Shown here: positions 1 through 9,363 of the stretch, one piece after another
Layout of the letters: each line of letters starts with the position of its first letter
Numbering within the stretch: the stretch's first letter is position 1
Assembly: GCA_910585635.1 (NCBI GenBank)
Contig: CAJUFE010000019.1
Span: 14,602 to 78,601 of the forward strand
DNA length: 64,000 bases
Reading direction: 5' to 3'
Origin: an uncultured Lachnospiraceae bacterium
Lineage (GTDB): Bacteria > Bacillota > Clostridia > Lachnospirales > Lachnospiraceae
Made by a program: the position numbers and the translations under genes
Notes under the pieces: generated by a model
Told to the model about the DNA's origin: nothing
The model's database searches: none
Seen by the model: only the letters and a program-made list of their open reading frames with translations

Positions 1-932
1 CCAAAATTCTGCCCCACAAAGGCATTGATCGCTGTGCCGAAGCCTTCTGCGGTCATCCAGGAGATCGATTCGATCTGGCTCCCCACCCGCTGGGCGGCCA
101 CCGCCAGCTCACCCCAGGCGGCCACGAAACGGGTCAGGACCATGGAGATCCCGCAGTAGAACATGCCCTGGATCCCTGCCGGGAGGCCTAAGCGGACGAT
201 CGCCCGTATCACCTCCAGTCGGATCCGTTTTCCCATCCGGACATGGGGGAACAGCACCTCATCCTTCCCGGCCGCCAAGAGGAGCACCAAGACCACCAGG
301 GCCTGGGCGGTCACGGTAGCGATCGCCGCCCCGGCCGCCCCAAGGGCCGGGAATGGTCCTGGTCCGAAGATCAGGACCGGGTCTAACAGGATATTAAAGG
401 CCATACCGATGCAGTTGGCCACAAAAGGCGTTTTGCTGTTGCCTGCCGCCGTATACAGTCCGGTCAGCGTCTGGCTCAAAAAGGAGAATATGATCAACCC
501 GCAGGCGATCCGCACGTACGCCACTGCATCGGCGATGACTTTGGGGTCCTGCAAGCCGAAAAAGCCGATCAGCGGGCCTGCCGCCCCGTTGACCACAGCC
601 CCAAAGCCCAGAGAAAAGAGCAGGGTCAGCCAGATCGCTCCGGCCGCGTACTCTCCTGCTCTCTCCCGGTCCCCTTCCCCGATCGAATGGGCCGCCTTCA
701 CCTGGCCGCCGATCTTCGCCACGGTCACCAGACCGGAGGACAGCCAGGTATACATCCCGGCTGCCCCCACAGAAGCCACCATGCCGCTCCCCGCCCTGCC
801 GATCCAGGCCATATCGGTCAGGCTGTAGGCCATCTGGACCAGCGAGGTGGCCATGATCGGCACCGCCAGGGCGGTCAGCGACGGGAGGATCCTCCCTGTG
901 AGCAGATCCACGTTCTGGCTCTTTGCGCTCAA
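1..932 (-). CDS. MATE family efflux transporter, partial (C-terminus beyond the window)
   Basis: Multidrug and toxin extrusion type membrane transporter, exchanging cations for drugs or metabolites at the cytoplasmic membrane. The visible N-terminal ~310 residues hold successive hydrophobic helices and read like the first MatE repeat (SLTDMAWIGRAG, LYTAAGNSKTPF, NILLDPVLIFG). The start chosen is a TTG at 932 whose first bases overlap the aspS stop (TTGA), with an AGGAG-type ribosome binding site inside the aspS tail; no ATG fits. It is the last visible gene of the relA-aspS operon and is translationally coupled to aspS. Substrate cannot be deduced. The gene is cut by the window edge, not broken. 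Confidence 0.85.
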   Translation of the reverse strand, partial: MSAKSQNVDLLTGRILPSLTALAVPIMATSLVQMAYSLTDMAWIGRAGSGMVASVGAAGMYTWLSSGLVTVAKIGGQVKAAHSIGEGDRERAGEYAAGAIWLTLLFSLGFGAVVNGAAGPLIGFFGLQDPKVIADAVAYVRIACGLIIFSFLSQTLTGLYTAAGNSKTPFVANCIGMAFNILLDPVLIFGPGPFPALGAAGAAIATVTAQALVVLVLLLAAGKDEVLFPHVRMGKRIRLEVIRAIVRLGLPAGIQGMFYCGISMVLTRFVAAWGELAVAAQRVGSQIESISWMTAEGFGTAINAFVGQNF

Positions 933-2737
933 CTTTCCTTCTCCTCCTCTGCCGGCTCTCCTGCCACGGCGATCCCCAGCTCTTTAAGCTGCGCGTCCTC
1001 CACCGGGGTAGGCGCCTCGCACATCAGACAGGAGGCATCCTTGACCTTGGGGAAGGCGATCACATCCCGGATGCTGTCCGCCCCCACCATCCACATCACC
1101 ACCCGGTCCAGGCCGTAGGCCAGCCCGGCATGGGGCGGGACGCCGTATTTAAACGCTTCTAACAGAAAGCCGAACTGCTCGCTGGCCCGCTCCGGCGTGA
1201 AGCCTAAGACCTCCAGCATCTTGGACTGGATGTCCGCCTGATGGATCCGCACCGAGCCGCCGCCCAGCTCCGTACCGTTTAAGACGATATCATAGGCCTT
1301 CGCCCGCACCGCGCCGGGATCTGTGTCTAAGAGCGGCAGGTCCTCGTCCATGGGCATGGTAAAGGGATGGTGCTTGGCCACATAGCGGCCTTCCTCTTCG
1401 GAATACTCCAAAAGGGGGAATTCTGTGACCCACAAGAACTTCCACTGGCCTGCCGGGATCAGATCCAGCTGCCTGGCCACCTCCAGCCGGAGAGCGCCAA
1501 GCACGTTATAGACCACCTCATCCTTGTCCGCCGCGAACAGCAGCAGGTCCCCGGCCTTTCCGCCCATGGCCTCCGCCAGCCCGGCCAGCTCCTCCTCGGT
1601 CATGAACTTGGCAAAGGAGGACTTATAGGAGCCGTCCTCCTGGATGGCCAGGTAGGCTAAGCCCTTAGCGCCATAGTCTTTAGCAAAGGCCACCAGGGCG
1701 TCGATCTTTTTCCGGGGCATGCCGGCCTGTCCCTCCACGCACAGGCCCCGGACCGAGCCGCCGGCCTCCAGGGCACCCTTGAATACCGCAAACCCGCAGT
1801 CCTTTACCACCTTTGACACATCCTTAAGCTCCATGCCGAAACGCATATCCGGTTTATCGGAGCCGAAGCGGTCCATGGCCTCCTTCCAGGTCAGCCTGGG
1901 CAGGGGCAGGGAGATCTCCACCCCGCAGATCTCCCTGAACAAGGTCTGCACCAGACGCTCGTTCACATCCATCACGTCCTCTTCTTCCACAAAGGACAGC
2001 TCCATATCGATCTGGGTGAACTCCGGCTGGCGGTCCGCCCGCAGGTCCTCGTCCCGGTAACACCGGGCCAGCTGGAAATAGCGGTCGTAGCCGGAGCACA
2101 TCAAAAGCTGCTTAAAGAGCTGGGGCGACTGGGGCAAGGCATAGAAGGAGCCGGGATGGACCCGGCTGGGCACCAGATAGTCCCTGGCCCCCTCCGGGGT
2201 GCTCTTGATCAGGGTGGGCGTCTCGATCTCTAAAAAGCCCTCCTCCGCCAGGAAACGGCGGGTCAGGATCGCCACCTTGCTCCTGGTCATGATGTTCTCC
2301 TGCAGGTCCGGCCGCCTAAGGTCCAGATAACGGTACTTTAAGCGCAGCTCCTCCCGGGTCTTCGAACCGGCCTCGATCGGGAAGGGCGGGGTCTCCGACT
2401 CCGACAAGATCCTAAGGCTCTCTGCCCGCACCTCGATCGTCCCGGTCTTTAGCTGTGTGTTGGCCGCCCCGGACCGCTTCTCCACAGTCCCGGTCACCGC
2501 CACCACGAACTCACTCCTCAGCTTCTCTGCCTTGGCAAAATACACCGCGCCGCAGTCATTTTCCTCGAAGATCAGCTGTAAGATCCCCGACCGGTCCCGC
2601 AGGTCCACGAAAATGATCCCGCCCTTGTTCCTGCTCTTCTGTACCCAGCCCATCACTGTGATGGTCTGTCCGATATGCGCCTCCGATACCTCCGCGCATC
2701 TGTAGGACCTTTTCAGTCCTTTCATCGACTCCGCCAT
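929..2737 (-). CDS. aspS: Aspartate--tRNA ligase
   Basis: Class II aminoacyl-tRNA synthetase charging tRNA-Asp in the cytoplasm. At 602 residues it has the full bacterial length: N-terminal OB-fold anticodon-binding domain (about 1-110), catalytic core with motif 2 (RDEDLRADRQPEFTQID), a GAD insertion in the middle, and motif 3 near the C-terminus (GLAYGLDRVVMWM). The ATG at 2737 follows AGGAGG by about 9 nt. hisS lies upstream and a MATE gene overlaps its stop codon, so it sits in the relA operon. Whether it is discriminating or not (Asp versus Asp/Asn) was not resolved from sequence. Confidence 0.97.
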   Translation of the reverse strand: MAESMKGLKRSYRCAEVSEAHIGQTITVMGWVQKSRNKGGIIFVDLRDRSGILQLIFEENDCGAVYFAKAEKLRSEFVVAVTGTVEKRSGAANTQLKTGTIEVRAESLRILSESETPPFPIEAGSKTREELRLKYRYLDLRRPDLQENIMTRSKVAILTRRFLAEEGFLEIETPTLIKSTPEGARDYLVPSRVHPGSFYALPQSPQLFKQLLMCSGYDRYFQLARCYRDEDLRADRQPEFTQIDMELSFVEEEDVMDVNERLVQTLFREICGVEISLPLPRLTWKEAMDRFGSDKPDMRFGMELKDVSKVVKDCGFAVFKGALEAGGSVRGLCVEGQAGMPRKKIDALVAFAKDYGAKGLAYLAIQEDGSYKSSFAKFMTEEELAGLAEAMGGKAGDLLLFAADKDEVVYNVLGALRLEVARQLDLIPAGQWKFLWVTEFPLLEYSEEEGRYVAKHHPFTMPMDEDLPLLDTDPGAVRAKAYDIVLNGTELGGGSVRIHQADIQSKMLEVLGFTPERASEQFGFLLEAFKYGVPPHAGLAYGLDRVVMWMVGADSIRDVIAFPKVKDASCLMCEAPTPVEDAQLKELGIAVAGEPAEEEKES

Positions 2738-2844
2738 GATCCATCCTCCTGTTCTCTATCGCCATGCTTTATTTCTATGCTGTTCGTCCTCTATATCCGC
2801 TTTCTCGGAGCGTAGGGACCTCTCGCTGACCGGTAAAGCCTCCC

Positions 2845-4221
2845 TTACCGTTTTAGGGCATCTCGGTAAAATTCCTTAAACTGCCCATACCCGTCCTTCA
2901 TCAGCTGCTCCTTCTGGAACTTCTTGTTCTTGTTCATCTGGGCCACCAGCACCTGGACGCCGGCCTCCCTCTCTTTAGACGCCTCCCGGAGCACCTGGCT
3001 CAGCACCTCCTGGCTCACGCCCTTTTCAAACAGGTAGGCCTTCTTTTCCCCTGCTCCCGGCACTGTAAAGCCCGCATCCAGCAAGATCGTGACGATCCGC
3101 TCGAAGCCGATGGAAAAGCCGCAGGCCGGTGTATCCATGCCGGTGAACCGGCCGATCATCTTATCATAACGGCCGCCCCCTGCTACAGAGCCGCCGAAGC
3201 CTTCCATGGCCACCTCGAAGATCGTGCCGGTGTAGTAGGACATCCCCCGGACCAGCGTGGGGTCGAAGACCAGCTTGAACGACGTCTCCGCCACCTCCAG
3301 GACCGTATCCATGATATGGGCCAGTCCCTCCGGGACCTGTGGGTCCACGGCCCCAGCCTCCGAAAGGAGGGCGCCCAGCCGGCGGACCTTTTCTGAGGCT
3401 CTTTCCCCTCTTTTCTCTGCCTCACCTCTGGCTGTCTCGCCGCTGACCGCCCCATCTCCTGCTTCCCCGTCTCTGGCAGCCTCATCTTCTTTCCCACCAG
3501 AGCCTGCTCCAAAGTCGGCGAACAGCCCTAAGTATTTCTCCACCTGCTCGTCCGCGAACCCGGCTTCCTTAAGCTCCGCCTTCACGCCTTCCATCCCGAT
3601 CTTATCCATCTTATCCAGGATGATGAAGATCTGGTCGTAGGACTCCTCCGGGAACCCGCAGTAGGCCGCCATGCCCTTCAATATACCCCGGTCATTGATC
3701 CGGACCGCAAAGGAATTACCCGGGCAGATCCGCCCCAGCGCGGTGGTTGTGGCCAAGATCAGCTCGATCTCCGCCAGGGAGGTGGCATCGCCTAAGATAT
3801 CGATATCGCACTGGACGAACTGGCGGAACCTCCCCTTCTGGGGGCGATCTGCCCGCCACACACTCCCCATCTGCAGCGCCTTAAAGGGCGCTGGCAGCTC
3901 AGAGGCATGGCCCGCATAGTACCGGGAAAGGGGAAGGGTCAGGTCGTAGCGCAGGCCGCCGTCCACCACATCCTCCTCGCTCTGGGCCGCCGCCACATCC
4001 AGCTTGTCCCCTCTCTTTAGGATCTTAAAGATCAGCTTCTCATTATCCCCGCCCTGCTTGCTGGTCAGGTTCTCGATATGCTCCACACAGGGGGTCTCGA
4101 TCTGGGAAAACCCAAAGCTCTTGTAGGTCTCCCGGATCTTTTCCATCACATATTCCCGGACCTGCATCTCTGCAGGCAGGACATCCTTCATGCCGGTGAC
4201 CGGCTTTTTCTTCAATGCCAT
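2845..4221 (-). CDS. hisS: Histidine--tRNA ligase with a low-complexity insertion
   Basis: Class II synthetase charging tRNA-His. Recognisable elements are LTSKQGGDNEKLIFKILKRG, RYDLTLPLSRY, the motif 2 loop RADRPQKGRFRQFVQCD and the histidine-binding stretch VRGMSYYTGTIFE. At 458 residues it is some 30-40 longer than usual. The extra length is a hydrophilic Gly/Ala/Glu/Arg-rich insertion at about 238-278, where the insertion domain normally lies. The motif 2 sequence (FVQCDIDILG) resembles the subgroup with eukaryote-like motifs rather than the E. coli type; this is a reading by eye. RBS GGAGGAAGG precedes the ATG. It lies 24 bp downstream of hemZ and about 107 bp upstream of aspS. Confidence 0.95.
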   Translation of the reverse strand: MALKKKPVTGMKDVLPAEMQVREYVMEKIRETYKSFGFSQIETPCVEHIENLTSKQGGDNEKLIFKILKRGDKLDVAAAQSEEDVVDGGLRYDLTLPLSRYYAGHASELPAPFKALQMGSVWRADRPQKGRFRQFVQCDIDILGDATSLAEIELILATTTALGRICPGNSFAVRINDRGILKGMAAYCGFPEESYDQIFIILDKMDKIGMEGVKAELKEAGFADEQVEKYLGLFADFGAGSGGKEDEAARDGEAGDGAVSGETARGEAEKRGERASEKVRRLGALLSEAGAVDPQVPEGLAHIMDTVLEVAETSFKLVFDPTLVRGMSYYTGTIFEVAMEGFGGSVAGGGRYDKMIGRFTGMDTPACGFSIGFERIVTILLDAGFTVPGAGEKKAYLFEKGVSQEVLSQVLREASKEREAGVQVLVAQMNKNKKFQKEQLMKDGYGQFKEFYRDALKR

Positions 4222-4245
4222 CTATCCTTCCTCCATTCCTTCCAT

Positions 4246-6072
4246 CTATCGGATATACTGTTGCATAAACCGCTCTTTTTTCTCCAGCACCTCCTGATAC
4301 CGGGGCAGATATTCCTGGATGTTCTTGATATTTTCCAGCCGCTCCACCCGGTTTTCCCCGGGGATGACCACCTTGGTGGTGGTGCCCGCCCCGCAGCCTG
4401 CCACAGTATGCTTTTCCTCCATCATCAGGATGTTATACAGGCAGGCCTTATCGCCCTGGGCATAGCCCACATTTTCCAGGTTCCCTGCCATGTTTTTCTG
4501 GCGGTACAGGTAGTAGGGGGCCATCCCCATCTCCCCGGCCGCTGCGGCCGCCAGCTCCACCAGCTCCTCCAGGGCCGGGCCGTCCGCCAGCAGGAGGCCC
4601 TTGTAGCGGTCTTTTTCCAGGTTCAGCCTGGCCGCCCGCTTTAGGGCCAGGCAGTGGACGGTCAGGCTCTCCGGGCGGAGCCGGCAGATCTCTTCTAAGG
4701 TATGGGCCACCTTCTCCTTCCCTTCTCCCGGCAGCCCTAAGATCATATCCATATTGATATTGTCAAACCCCAGGTCCCTGGCCATGGCAAAGACCTCCAG
4801 CACCTGCCCCACCGTATGCTGCCTGCCGATCAGATCCAAGGTCTCCTGGGCCATGGTCTGGGGATTGATCGAGATCCGGCTCACACCGTGGGCCTTTAAG
4901 AGCTTAAGCTTCTCTCTGGTGATGCTGTCCGGCCGCCCGGCCTCCACCGTAAATTCCCGCAGGCCGGAAAAGTCGAAGACCTCACAGACCATATCCAGCA
5001 GCCGATCCAGCTGCTCCTCCGGCAGGGAGGTGGGGGTCCCGCCTCCGATATAGATCGTCTGGAGCTCCTTTTTCCCGCTCATATGGGCCTGGACGATCTG
5101 ACATTCCTTCTTAAGGATATCCAGATACTCGTCCAGCCGCTCTCTCCATCTGGCGATCGGATAGGAGGTAAAGGAGCAATACAGACAGGTGGTGGGGCAG
5201 AAGGGGATCCCCACATATAAGCTGTAGCCCTTTTGAAAGTCTAAGGTCCTTAAGAGCCTTCTCTCCTCCTTGGCGATCCGCAGGCTCAAGTCCCGTTTCT
5301 CCTTCCCGGTCAGATAGTGGGCTTCCATATAGGAAGCGATCCGCTCCTCCTCCCAGCCCTCAGCCAGCTTCCCCTCCACGATCTTCACCGGACGGATCCC
5401 GGTGAGGGAGCCCCAAGGCAGCAGTCTCCCGGTATCCAGCGCCAAGAGAAAGTACAGTCTGCCCTTGATCCGGTCCTTGGTCTCCTTCCGGTCCGCCGGG
5501 TCCACCGCAAAGGGCTCGTTCGCTAAGGCCTCCCGAAACCCCTGTTCCCACGCCGGGCAGCCCTGCGCCAGCGCCTCCGCCCTGCAGGCTGCCGTCCCGA
5601 TGCTCTCTGCACCGCTGACCGACGGCCTGCTGCTCTCCGCACCGTTGACTGATGGCCCGCCGCTCTCCGCACCGCAGACCGACGGCCCACAGTCCTCTGC
5701 CTTGCCGTCTGCGGTCTGGCCCTGCCTCCGCTCCACCTGCAGCCTGTATCTGGACCGCCCATCCAGAAAAGCGCCATCCACCCGCAGGTCCAGACCGAGC
5801 GCCTCTCCCTCATCTGCCCGTCTGGCCTGCTCCTTTACTTTTCCGGCCTGTTCCGTCTGATCCTCTGCTCCTCCAGCCCGATCTGCTCCTGGCCCCGGCC
5901 CCTTCCCGGACCGGCTCTTTTCGGCCCGGCGCTCTCCGGCGCTCTTCCTCGCTCCGCCCTCAGTCTCATCCCGTCCACCGTAGACAAAGACCGCTCCAGG
6001 ATAGAAGGCCATCAAAAGCTCCCGGATATCCTGCTCAAAGGCATCCTCCTCCAGCCACAGTCCGATCCTCAT
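4246..6072 (-). CDS. hemZ: HemZ-type radical SAM protein (coproporphyrinogen III dehydrogenase-like)
   Basis: Radical SAM enzyme of the HemN/HemW/HemZ group. The Fe-S cysteines are C292, C296 and C299 (CPTTCLYC), followed by YIGGGTPTSL and the HemN-type QTMAQETLDLIGRQH. HemZ is annotated in oxygen-independent heme synthesis, though many members have no proven coproporphyrinogen activity. Order relA-MBL-hemZ-hisS-aspS is a familiar clostridial arrangement. The protein is 608 residues, about 100 over the family norm. The excess lies between residues 33 and 170 and is a charged low-complexity tract followed by four ten-residue repeats built on PSVxGAES. RBS AGGAGG precedes the ATG. Confidence 0.88.
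   Translation of the reverse strand: MRIGLWLEEDAFEQDIRELLMAFYPGAVFVYGGRDETEGGARKSAGERRAEKSRSGKGPGPGADRAGGAEDQTEQAGKVKEQARRADEGEALGLDLRVDGAFLDGRSRYRLQVERRQGQTADGKAEDCGPSVCGAESGGPSVNGAESSRPSVSGAESIGTAACRAEALAQGCPAWEQGFREALANEPFAVDPADRKETKDRIKGRLYFLLALDTGRLLPWGSLTGIRPVKIVEGKLAEGWEEERIASYMEAHYLTGKEKRDLSLRIAKEERRLLRTLDFQKGYSLYVGIPFCPTTCLYCSFTSYPIARWRERLDEYLDILKKECQIVQAHMSGKKELQTIYIGGGTPTSLPEEQLDRLLDMVCEVFDFSGLREFTVEAGRPDSITREKLKLLKAHGVSRISINPQTMAQETLDLIGRQHTVGQVLEVFAMARDLGFDNINMDMILGLPGEGKEKVAHTLEEICRLRPESLTVHCLALKRAARLNLEKDRYKGLLLADGPALEELVELAAAAAGEMGMAPYYLYRQKNMAGNLENVGYAQGDKACLYNILMMEEKHTVAGCGAGTTTKVVIPGENRVERLENIKNIQEYLPRYQEVLEKKERFMQQYIR
5601..5700. repeat. 30-bp tandem repeat inside hemZ (3 full units plus part)
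   Basis: Units begin at 5601, 5631 and 5661 and share the core GCTCTCYGCACCG; a degenerate fourth starts at 5691. The length is a multiple of three, so the hemZ frame is kept and the protein gains decapeptides (residues about 127-166). A 30-bp coding repeat of similar style occurs at 30774-30923 in an unrelated gene. Confidence 0.9.
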
Positions 6073-6091
6073 GACAAGTTCCTCCTATCCT

Positions 6092-6736
6092 TCAACGCCC
6101 CAGATACCCGGCTAACGGGTTATCGCGCCGCTCATCCCCGATCGTTGTCTGGCTCTCATGGCCCGGGTAGACGACCACGTCCTCCGGCAGCACCAGGAGC
6201 TTTTCCGTGATCGAGCGGATCAGCGCCCGGGTATCTCCTGTGGGAAAATCTGTCCGCCCATAAGACAGGTGGAACAGGGTATCGCCGGAAAAGAGGATCT
6301 TATCCTCCTTAAGATAATAGCATACACCGCCTATGGTGTGCCCTGGTGTGGCGATCACCTGCCACCGATGTCCCAGAAGGGAGAGCTCCTGCCCGTCTGC
6401 CAGGCCCTGCACATCCTTTACTGACACCGCGCCCCCCAGCTCCGGGGACAGGTTCAGGGTCGGATCCGATAACAGCTCTTTCTCCGCCTCCCCGGCATAG
6501 ACCGGTATGCCTAGGGCTTTTCGGAGCTCTGGCACCCCGCCGATATGGTCCCCATGTCCATGGGTCAGGAGGATCGCTGTGGGCTCTGTGCCCAGCTTTC
6601 TGCACTGGGCCAGGATGGAGGCGCCATCTGCCGCCGGGTCCACGATCACAGCCGCCTTCGCTCCCTCTTCAAATATGATATAGCAATTCGTGCCGATCGG
6701 TCCGATCACCTTGTTCTTGACCGTCAATCTCCCCAT
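6092..6736 (-). CDS. MBL-fold metallo-hydrolase (glyoxalase II-like)
   Basis: Metallo-beta-lactamase fold hydrolase of the hydroxyacylglutathione hydrolase-like group, cytoplasmic. The metal-binding signature HGHGDH is at residues 59-64, with a further GHT (about 134), FSGDTLF and a C-terminal YPGHESQT. At 214 residues it lacks the C-terminal glutathione-binding domain of true glyoxalase II, so the thiol substrate is unknown. RBS AGGAG precedes the ATG. It sits between relA and hemZ, as in many Clostridia, which argues for co-transcription rather than shared chemistry. Confidence 0.88.
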   Translation of the reverse strand: MGRLTVKNKVIGPIGTNCYIIFEEGAKAAVIVDPAADGASILAQCRKLGTEPTAILLTHGHGDHIGGVPELRKALGIPVYAGEAEKELLSDPTLNLSPELGGAVSVKDVQGLADGQELSLLGHRWQVIATPGHTIGGVCYYLKEDKILFSGDTLFHLSYGRTDFPTGDTRALIRSITEKLLVLPEDVVVYPGHESQTTIGDERRDNPLAGYLGR

Positions 6737-6821
6737 CCTTTGTCTCCTTTCTTCCTATATAAGGAAAGCTCCCCGGAGGTCTCCGGAAAGCCTTATCATC
6801 TTCTATGTCCGCCGGCAGGCA

Positions 6822-9104
6822 TCAGCCTGTGGCTCTTTCGATATCCAGCACGCTGTCGATCTGACGGATCTTATCGATCAGATGGTTCAGCTCTTCCACG
6901 CTATGGATATCAAAAGCCATGCTGATCGTCGCTTTCCCCTGCTTGTTGGTCCGCACGTTGATGGAGGTGATATCGATCTGCTTTTCCGTAAATACCTTGG
7001 AGATATCCACGAACAGGCCGATACGGTTATTGGCATACACCTTGATCTCTGTAAAATAGGTGGTCTTCCCGCTCTCGATCTGCTCCTTCTGCCACTCCGC
7101 GTCGATCATCCTGGAGCGCTCATCCTCCGGAAGGTTGAGCATATTGATACAGTCCGTCCGGTGGATGGAGATCCCTCTCCCTCTGGTGACGAAGCCTACG
7201 ATCTCATCTCCCGGCACCGGGCTGCAGCATTTGGAAAAACGGACCGCCAGGTCATGTATCCCCCGGACCACGATCCCGCTGCCGGACCGCTTGGCCACCA
7301 TAGGCGCCTTGCCGCTCATATCCGTCAGTTCATTTAAGATACTGGCATCGCTGATCTCCTTCTTTTTCTTCTTGTTCAGCTCCTCCAGCATCTTATTGAC
7401 CACCTGGCCTTCCTTCAGGCCGCCGTGGCCGATCGAGGCCAGCACGGAATCCCAGTCCTTAAAAACATACCGGGCCATCACCTTTTCCATGTACTCCGGC
7501 TTATTGATCTCGGTGAAAACGATGCCCTTGGCCTTGCAGTAGCGCTCGATCATGTCCTTTCCGCGGATGATGTTATCTTCCTTCAGCTCCGTCTTGAACC
7601 ATTGATTGATCTTATTCTTTGCCTGGGTGCTCTTCACCAGAGCCAGCCAGTCCCGGCTGGGGCCTTTGGAATTCTGGGAAGTGACGATCTCGATCCGGTC
7701 CCCGTTCTGGATCACATAATCGATGGTCACCAGCTTGCCGTTCACCCTGGCTCCGATCATCTTATTGCCCACCGCGCTGTGGATCGCATAGGCAAAATCG
7801 ATCGTCGTGGAGCCGCTGGGCAGGTTCTTCACATCGCCGGAGGGGGTAAAGCAGTAGACCGTGTCGGAGAACAGATCCAGATCGCTCTTTAGCAGATTTA
7901 AAAACTCTTTGGAATCATCCGCATCACGCTGCCACTCTAAGATCTGCCGCAGCCAGCTCATCTTCGCTTCCTCGTTGCCGGCGGCCACCTGTCCGCTCCC
8001 GCTCTCTTTATATTTCCAATGCGCGGCGATCCCATACTCCGCCGTCCTGTGCATCTCATAGGTCCGGATCTGGATCTCAAAAGGCTGTCCGTTGCTGCCG
8101 ATCAGTGTGGTGTGCAGCGACTGGTACATGTTAGGCTTGGGCATGGCGATATAGTCCTTAAAACGTCCAGGGATCGGTTTATACATCTCATGGATCACAC
8201 CCAGGGCCCCGTAACAGTCTTTCACCGAATCGACGATGATCCGAACAGCGAACAGATCGTAGATCTGATCCAACGTCTTATTCTGGATCACCATCTTCCG
8301 ATAGGTGCTGAAGAGATGCTTGGCCCGCCCGTCCACCTTCGCCTTGATCTCCGCGTTCTCCATGTGCTGTTTGACTTCTTCTACGATCTCTCTGACAAAA
8401 ACCTCTCTGGAGCCTTCCTTTAAGGAGATCTTTTCCACCAGGTCTTTATATGCTTCCGGCTCTAAGTATTTTAAGGACAGGTCGTCCAGCTCCACCTGGA
8501 TCTTGGAGATGCCCAGACGGTTGGCGATCGGCGAATAGATCTCCAGGGTCTCTCGCGCTTTCTCCTTCTGCTTATGGGGGGACTGGAACTGCATGGTCCG
8601 CATATTGTGGAGACGGTCCGCCAGCTTGATCAAGATCACGCGGATATCCTTTGCCATGGCCAGGAACATCTTCCGCAGGTTCTCCGCCTGCAGCTCCACC
8701 TTATCCGCAGACCAGGACAGCTGGGTCAGCTTGGTCACGCCGTCCACCAGCAGGGCCACCTCCGCGCCAAAGGCATCCTGGATCTCCTCCAGGGTCATGG
8801 CCGTATCCTCCACCACATCATGGAGCATCGCCGCTACGATCGTCTCCTTATCCATCTCCAGATCGGCCAGGATGATCGCCACACAGATCGGATGGATGAT
8901 ATAGGGCTCGCCGGACTTGCGCTTCTGCCCCTCATGGGCCCCTACCGCCACCTGGTAGGCTTTTTCGATCATGCGGATGTCCGTGGACGGATGATATCTG
9001 CAGATCCCCTTGATCAGATCTTTATACAATTCTTCGGGATCAGTAAAAGATGCCGGCGCTTCTAACTCGATATCCAGATCTTCTTTTATCTTTTTTTCTG
9101 TCAT
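6822..9104 (-). CDS. relA: Bifunctional (p)ppGpp synthetase/hydrolase, RelA/SpoT family
   Basis: Makes and degrades the alarmone (p)ppGpp in the stringent response. At 760 residues it has the long-RSH layout: N-terminal HD hydrolase domain (H71, H95-D96 in MLHDVVEDT, so hydrolase residues are kept), synthetase domain (about 230-400), TGS domain (about 425-485, FTPSGDVKNLPSGST) and a C-terminal ACT domain (about 680-755). This is the single Rel-type enzyme expected of Firmicutes. It heads the minus-strand operon through MBL, hemZ, hisS, aspS and MATE, with a promoter at 9167-9195. apt, usually directly adjacent upstream in the same operon, is separated here by a terminator. Confidence 0.97.
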   Translation of the reverse strand: MTEKKIKEDLDIELEAPASFTDPEELYKDLIKGICRYHPSTDIRMIEKAYQVAVGAHEGQKRKSGEPYIIHPICVAIILADLEMDKETIVAAMLHDVVEDTAMTLEEIQDAFGAEVALLVDGVTKLTQLSWSADKVELQAENLRKMFLAMAKDIRVILIKLADRLHNMRTMQFQSPHKQKEKARETLEIYSPIANRLGISKIQVELDDLSLKYLEPEAYKDLVEKISLKEGSREVFVREIVEEVKQHMENAEIKAKVDGRAKHLFSTYRKMVIQNKTLDQIYDLFAVRIIVDSVKDCYGALGVIHEMYKPIPGRFKDYIAMPKPNMYQSLHTTLIGSNGQPFEIQIRTYEMHRTAEYGIAAHWKYKESGSGQVAAGNEEAKMSWLRQILEWQRDADDSKEFLNLLKSDLDLFSDTVYCFTPSGDVKNLPSGSTTIDFAYAIHSAVGNKMIGARVNGKLVTIDYVIQNGDRIEIVTSQNSKGPSRDWLALVKSTQAKNKINQWFKTELKEDNIIRGKDMIERYCKAKGIVFTEINKPEYMEKVMARYVFKDWDSVLASIGHGGLKEGQVVNKMLEELNKKKKKEISDASILNELTDMSGKAPMVAKRSGSGIVVRGIHDLAVRFSKCCSPVPGDEIVGFVTRGRGISIHRTDCINMLNLPEDERSRMIDAEWQKEQIESGKTTYFTEIKVYANNRIGLFVDISKVFTEKQIDITSINVRTNKQGKATISMAFDIHSVEELNHLIDKIRQIDSVLDIERATG

Positions 9105-9166
9105 ATAGATCTTTCCACCTGCCTTTTCCCTAAGATATCATGTATGCATCTCGTGGTTATCCTGTT

Positions 9167-9195
9167 ATTATAATTTTATTTGTCATAAAATGCAA
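9167..9195 (-). promoter_or_regulatory. Sigma-A promoter of the relA operon
   Basis: Read on the minus strand: -35 TTGCAT (9195-9190), 17-bp spacer, -10 TATAAT (9172-9167). It lies about 65 bp before the relA start in an AT-rich stretch. The remainder of the gap to apt holds only the apt terminator. Confidence 0.75.
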
Positions 9196-9292
9196 GTAAA
9201 AGTCAAAAAAGCGTGGATACGGGCCATGCGCCTGCACCGATCCACCCTCCTACCCTTAGGATTTCCAGATACCATATGGTCCATACCTCCCG

Positions 9293-9332
9293 ACAAAAGG
9301 AGGGAGCCCGCTCATCTGCCAGCTCCCTTTTG
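9293..9332 (-). terminator. Intrinsic terminator after apt
   Basis: Inverted repeat GGGAGC/GCTCCC extended by ACAAAA/TTTTGT with a small bulge. Read on the minus strand it ends in TTTTGT, about 30 bp after the apt stop. It separates apt from relA. Confidence 0.75.
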
Positions 9333-9363
9333 TGCTCCGCCCTATCAAGATGCGATCCTATCC

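Noticed and set aside
163..828. 221-residue plus-strand reading frame
   Set aside because: It is the antisense of the MATE gene, which has clear family motifs on the minus strand. Pro/Ala/Ser/Arg-rich composition is typical of antisense frames in GC-rich genes.
3183..3512. 109-residue minus-strand frame overlapping hisS
   Set aside because: Shifted frame within the low-complexity insert of hisS; the hisS frame continues intact, so there is no frameshift.
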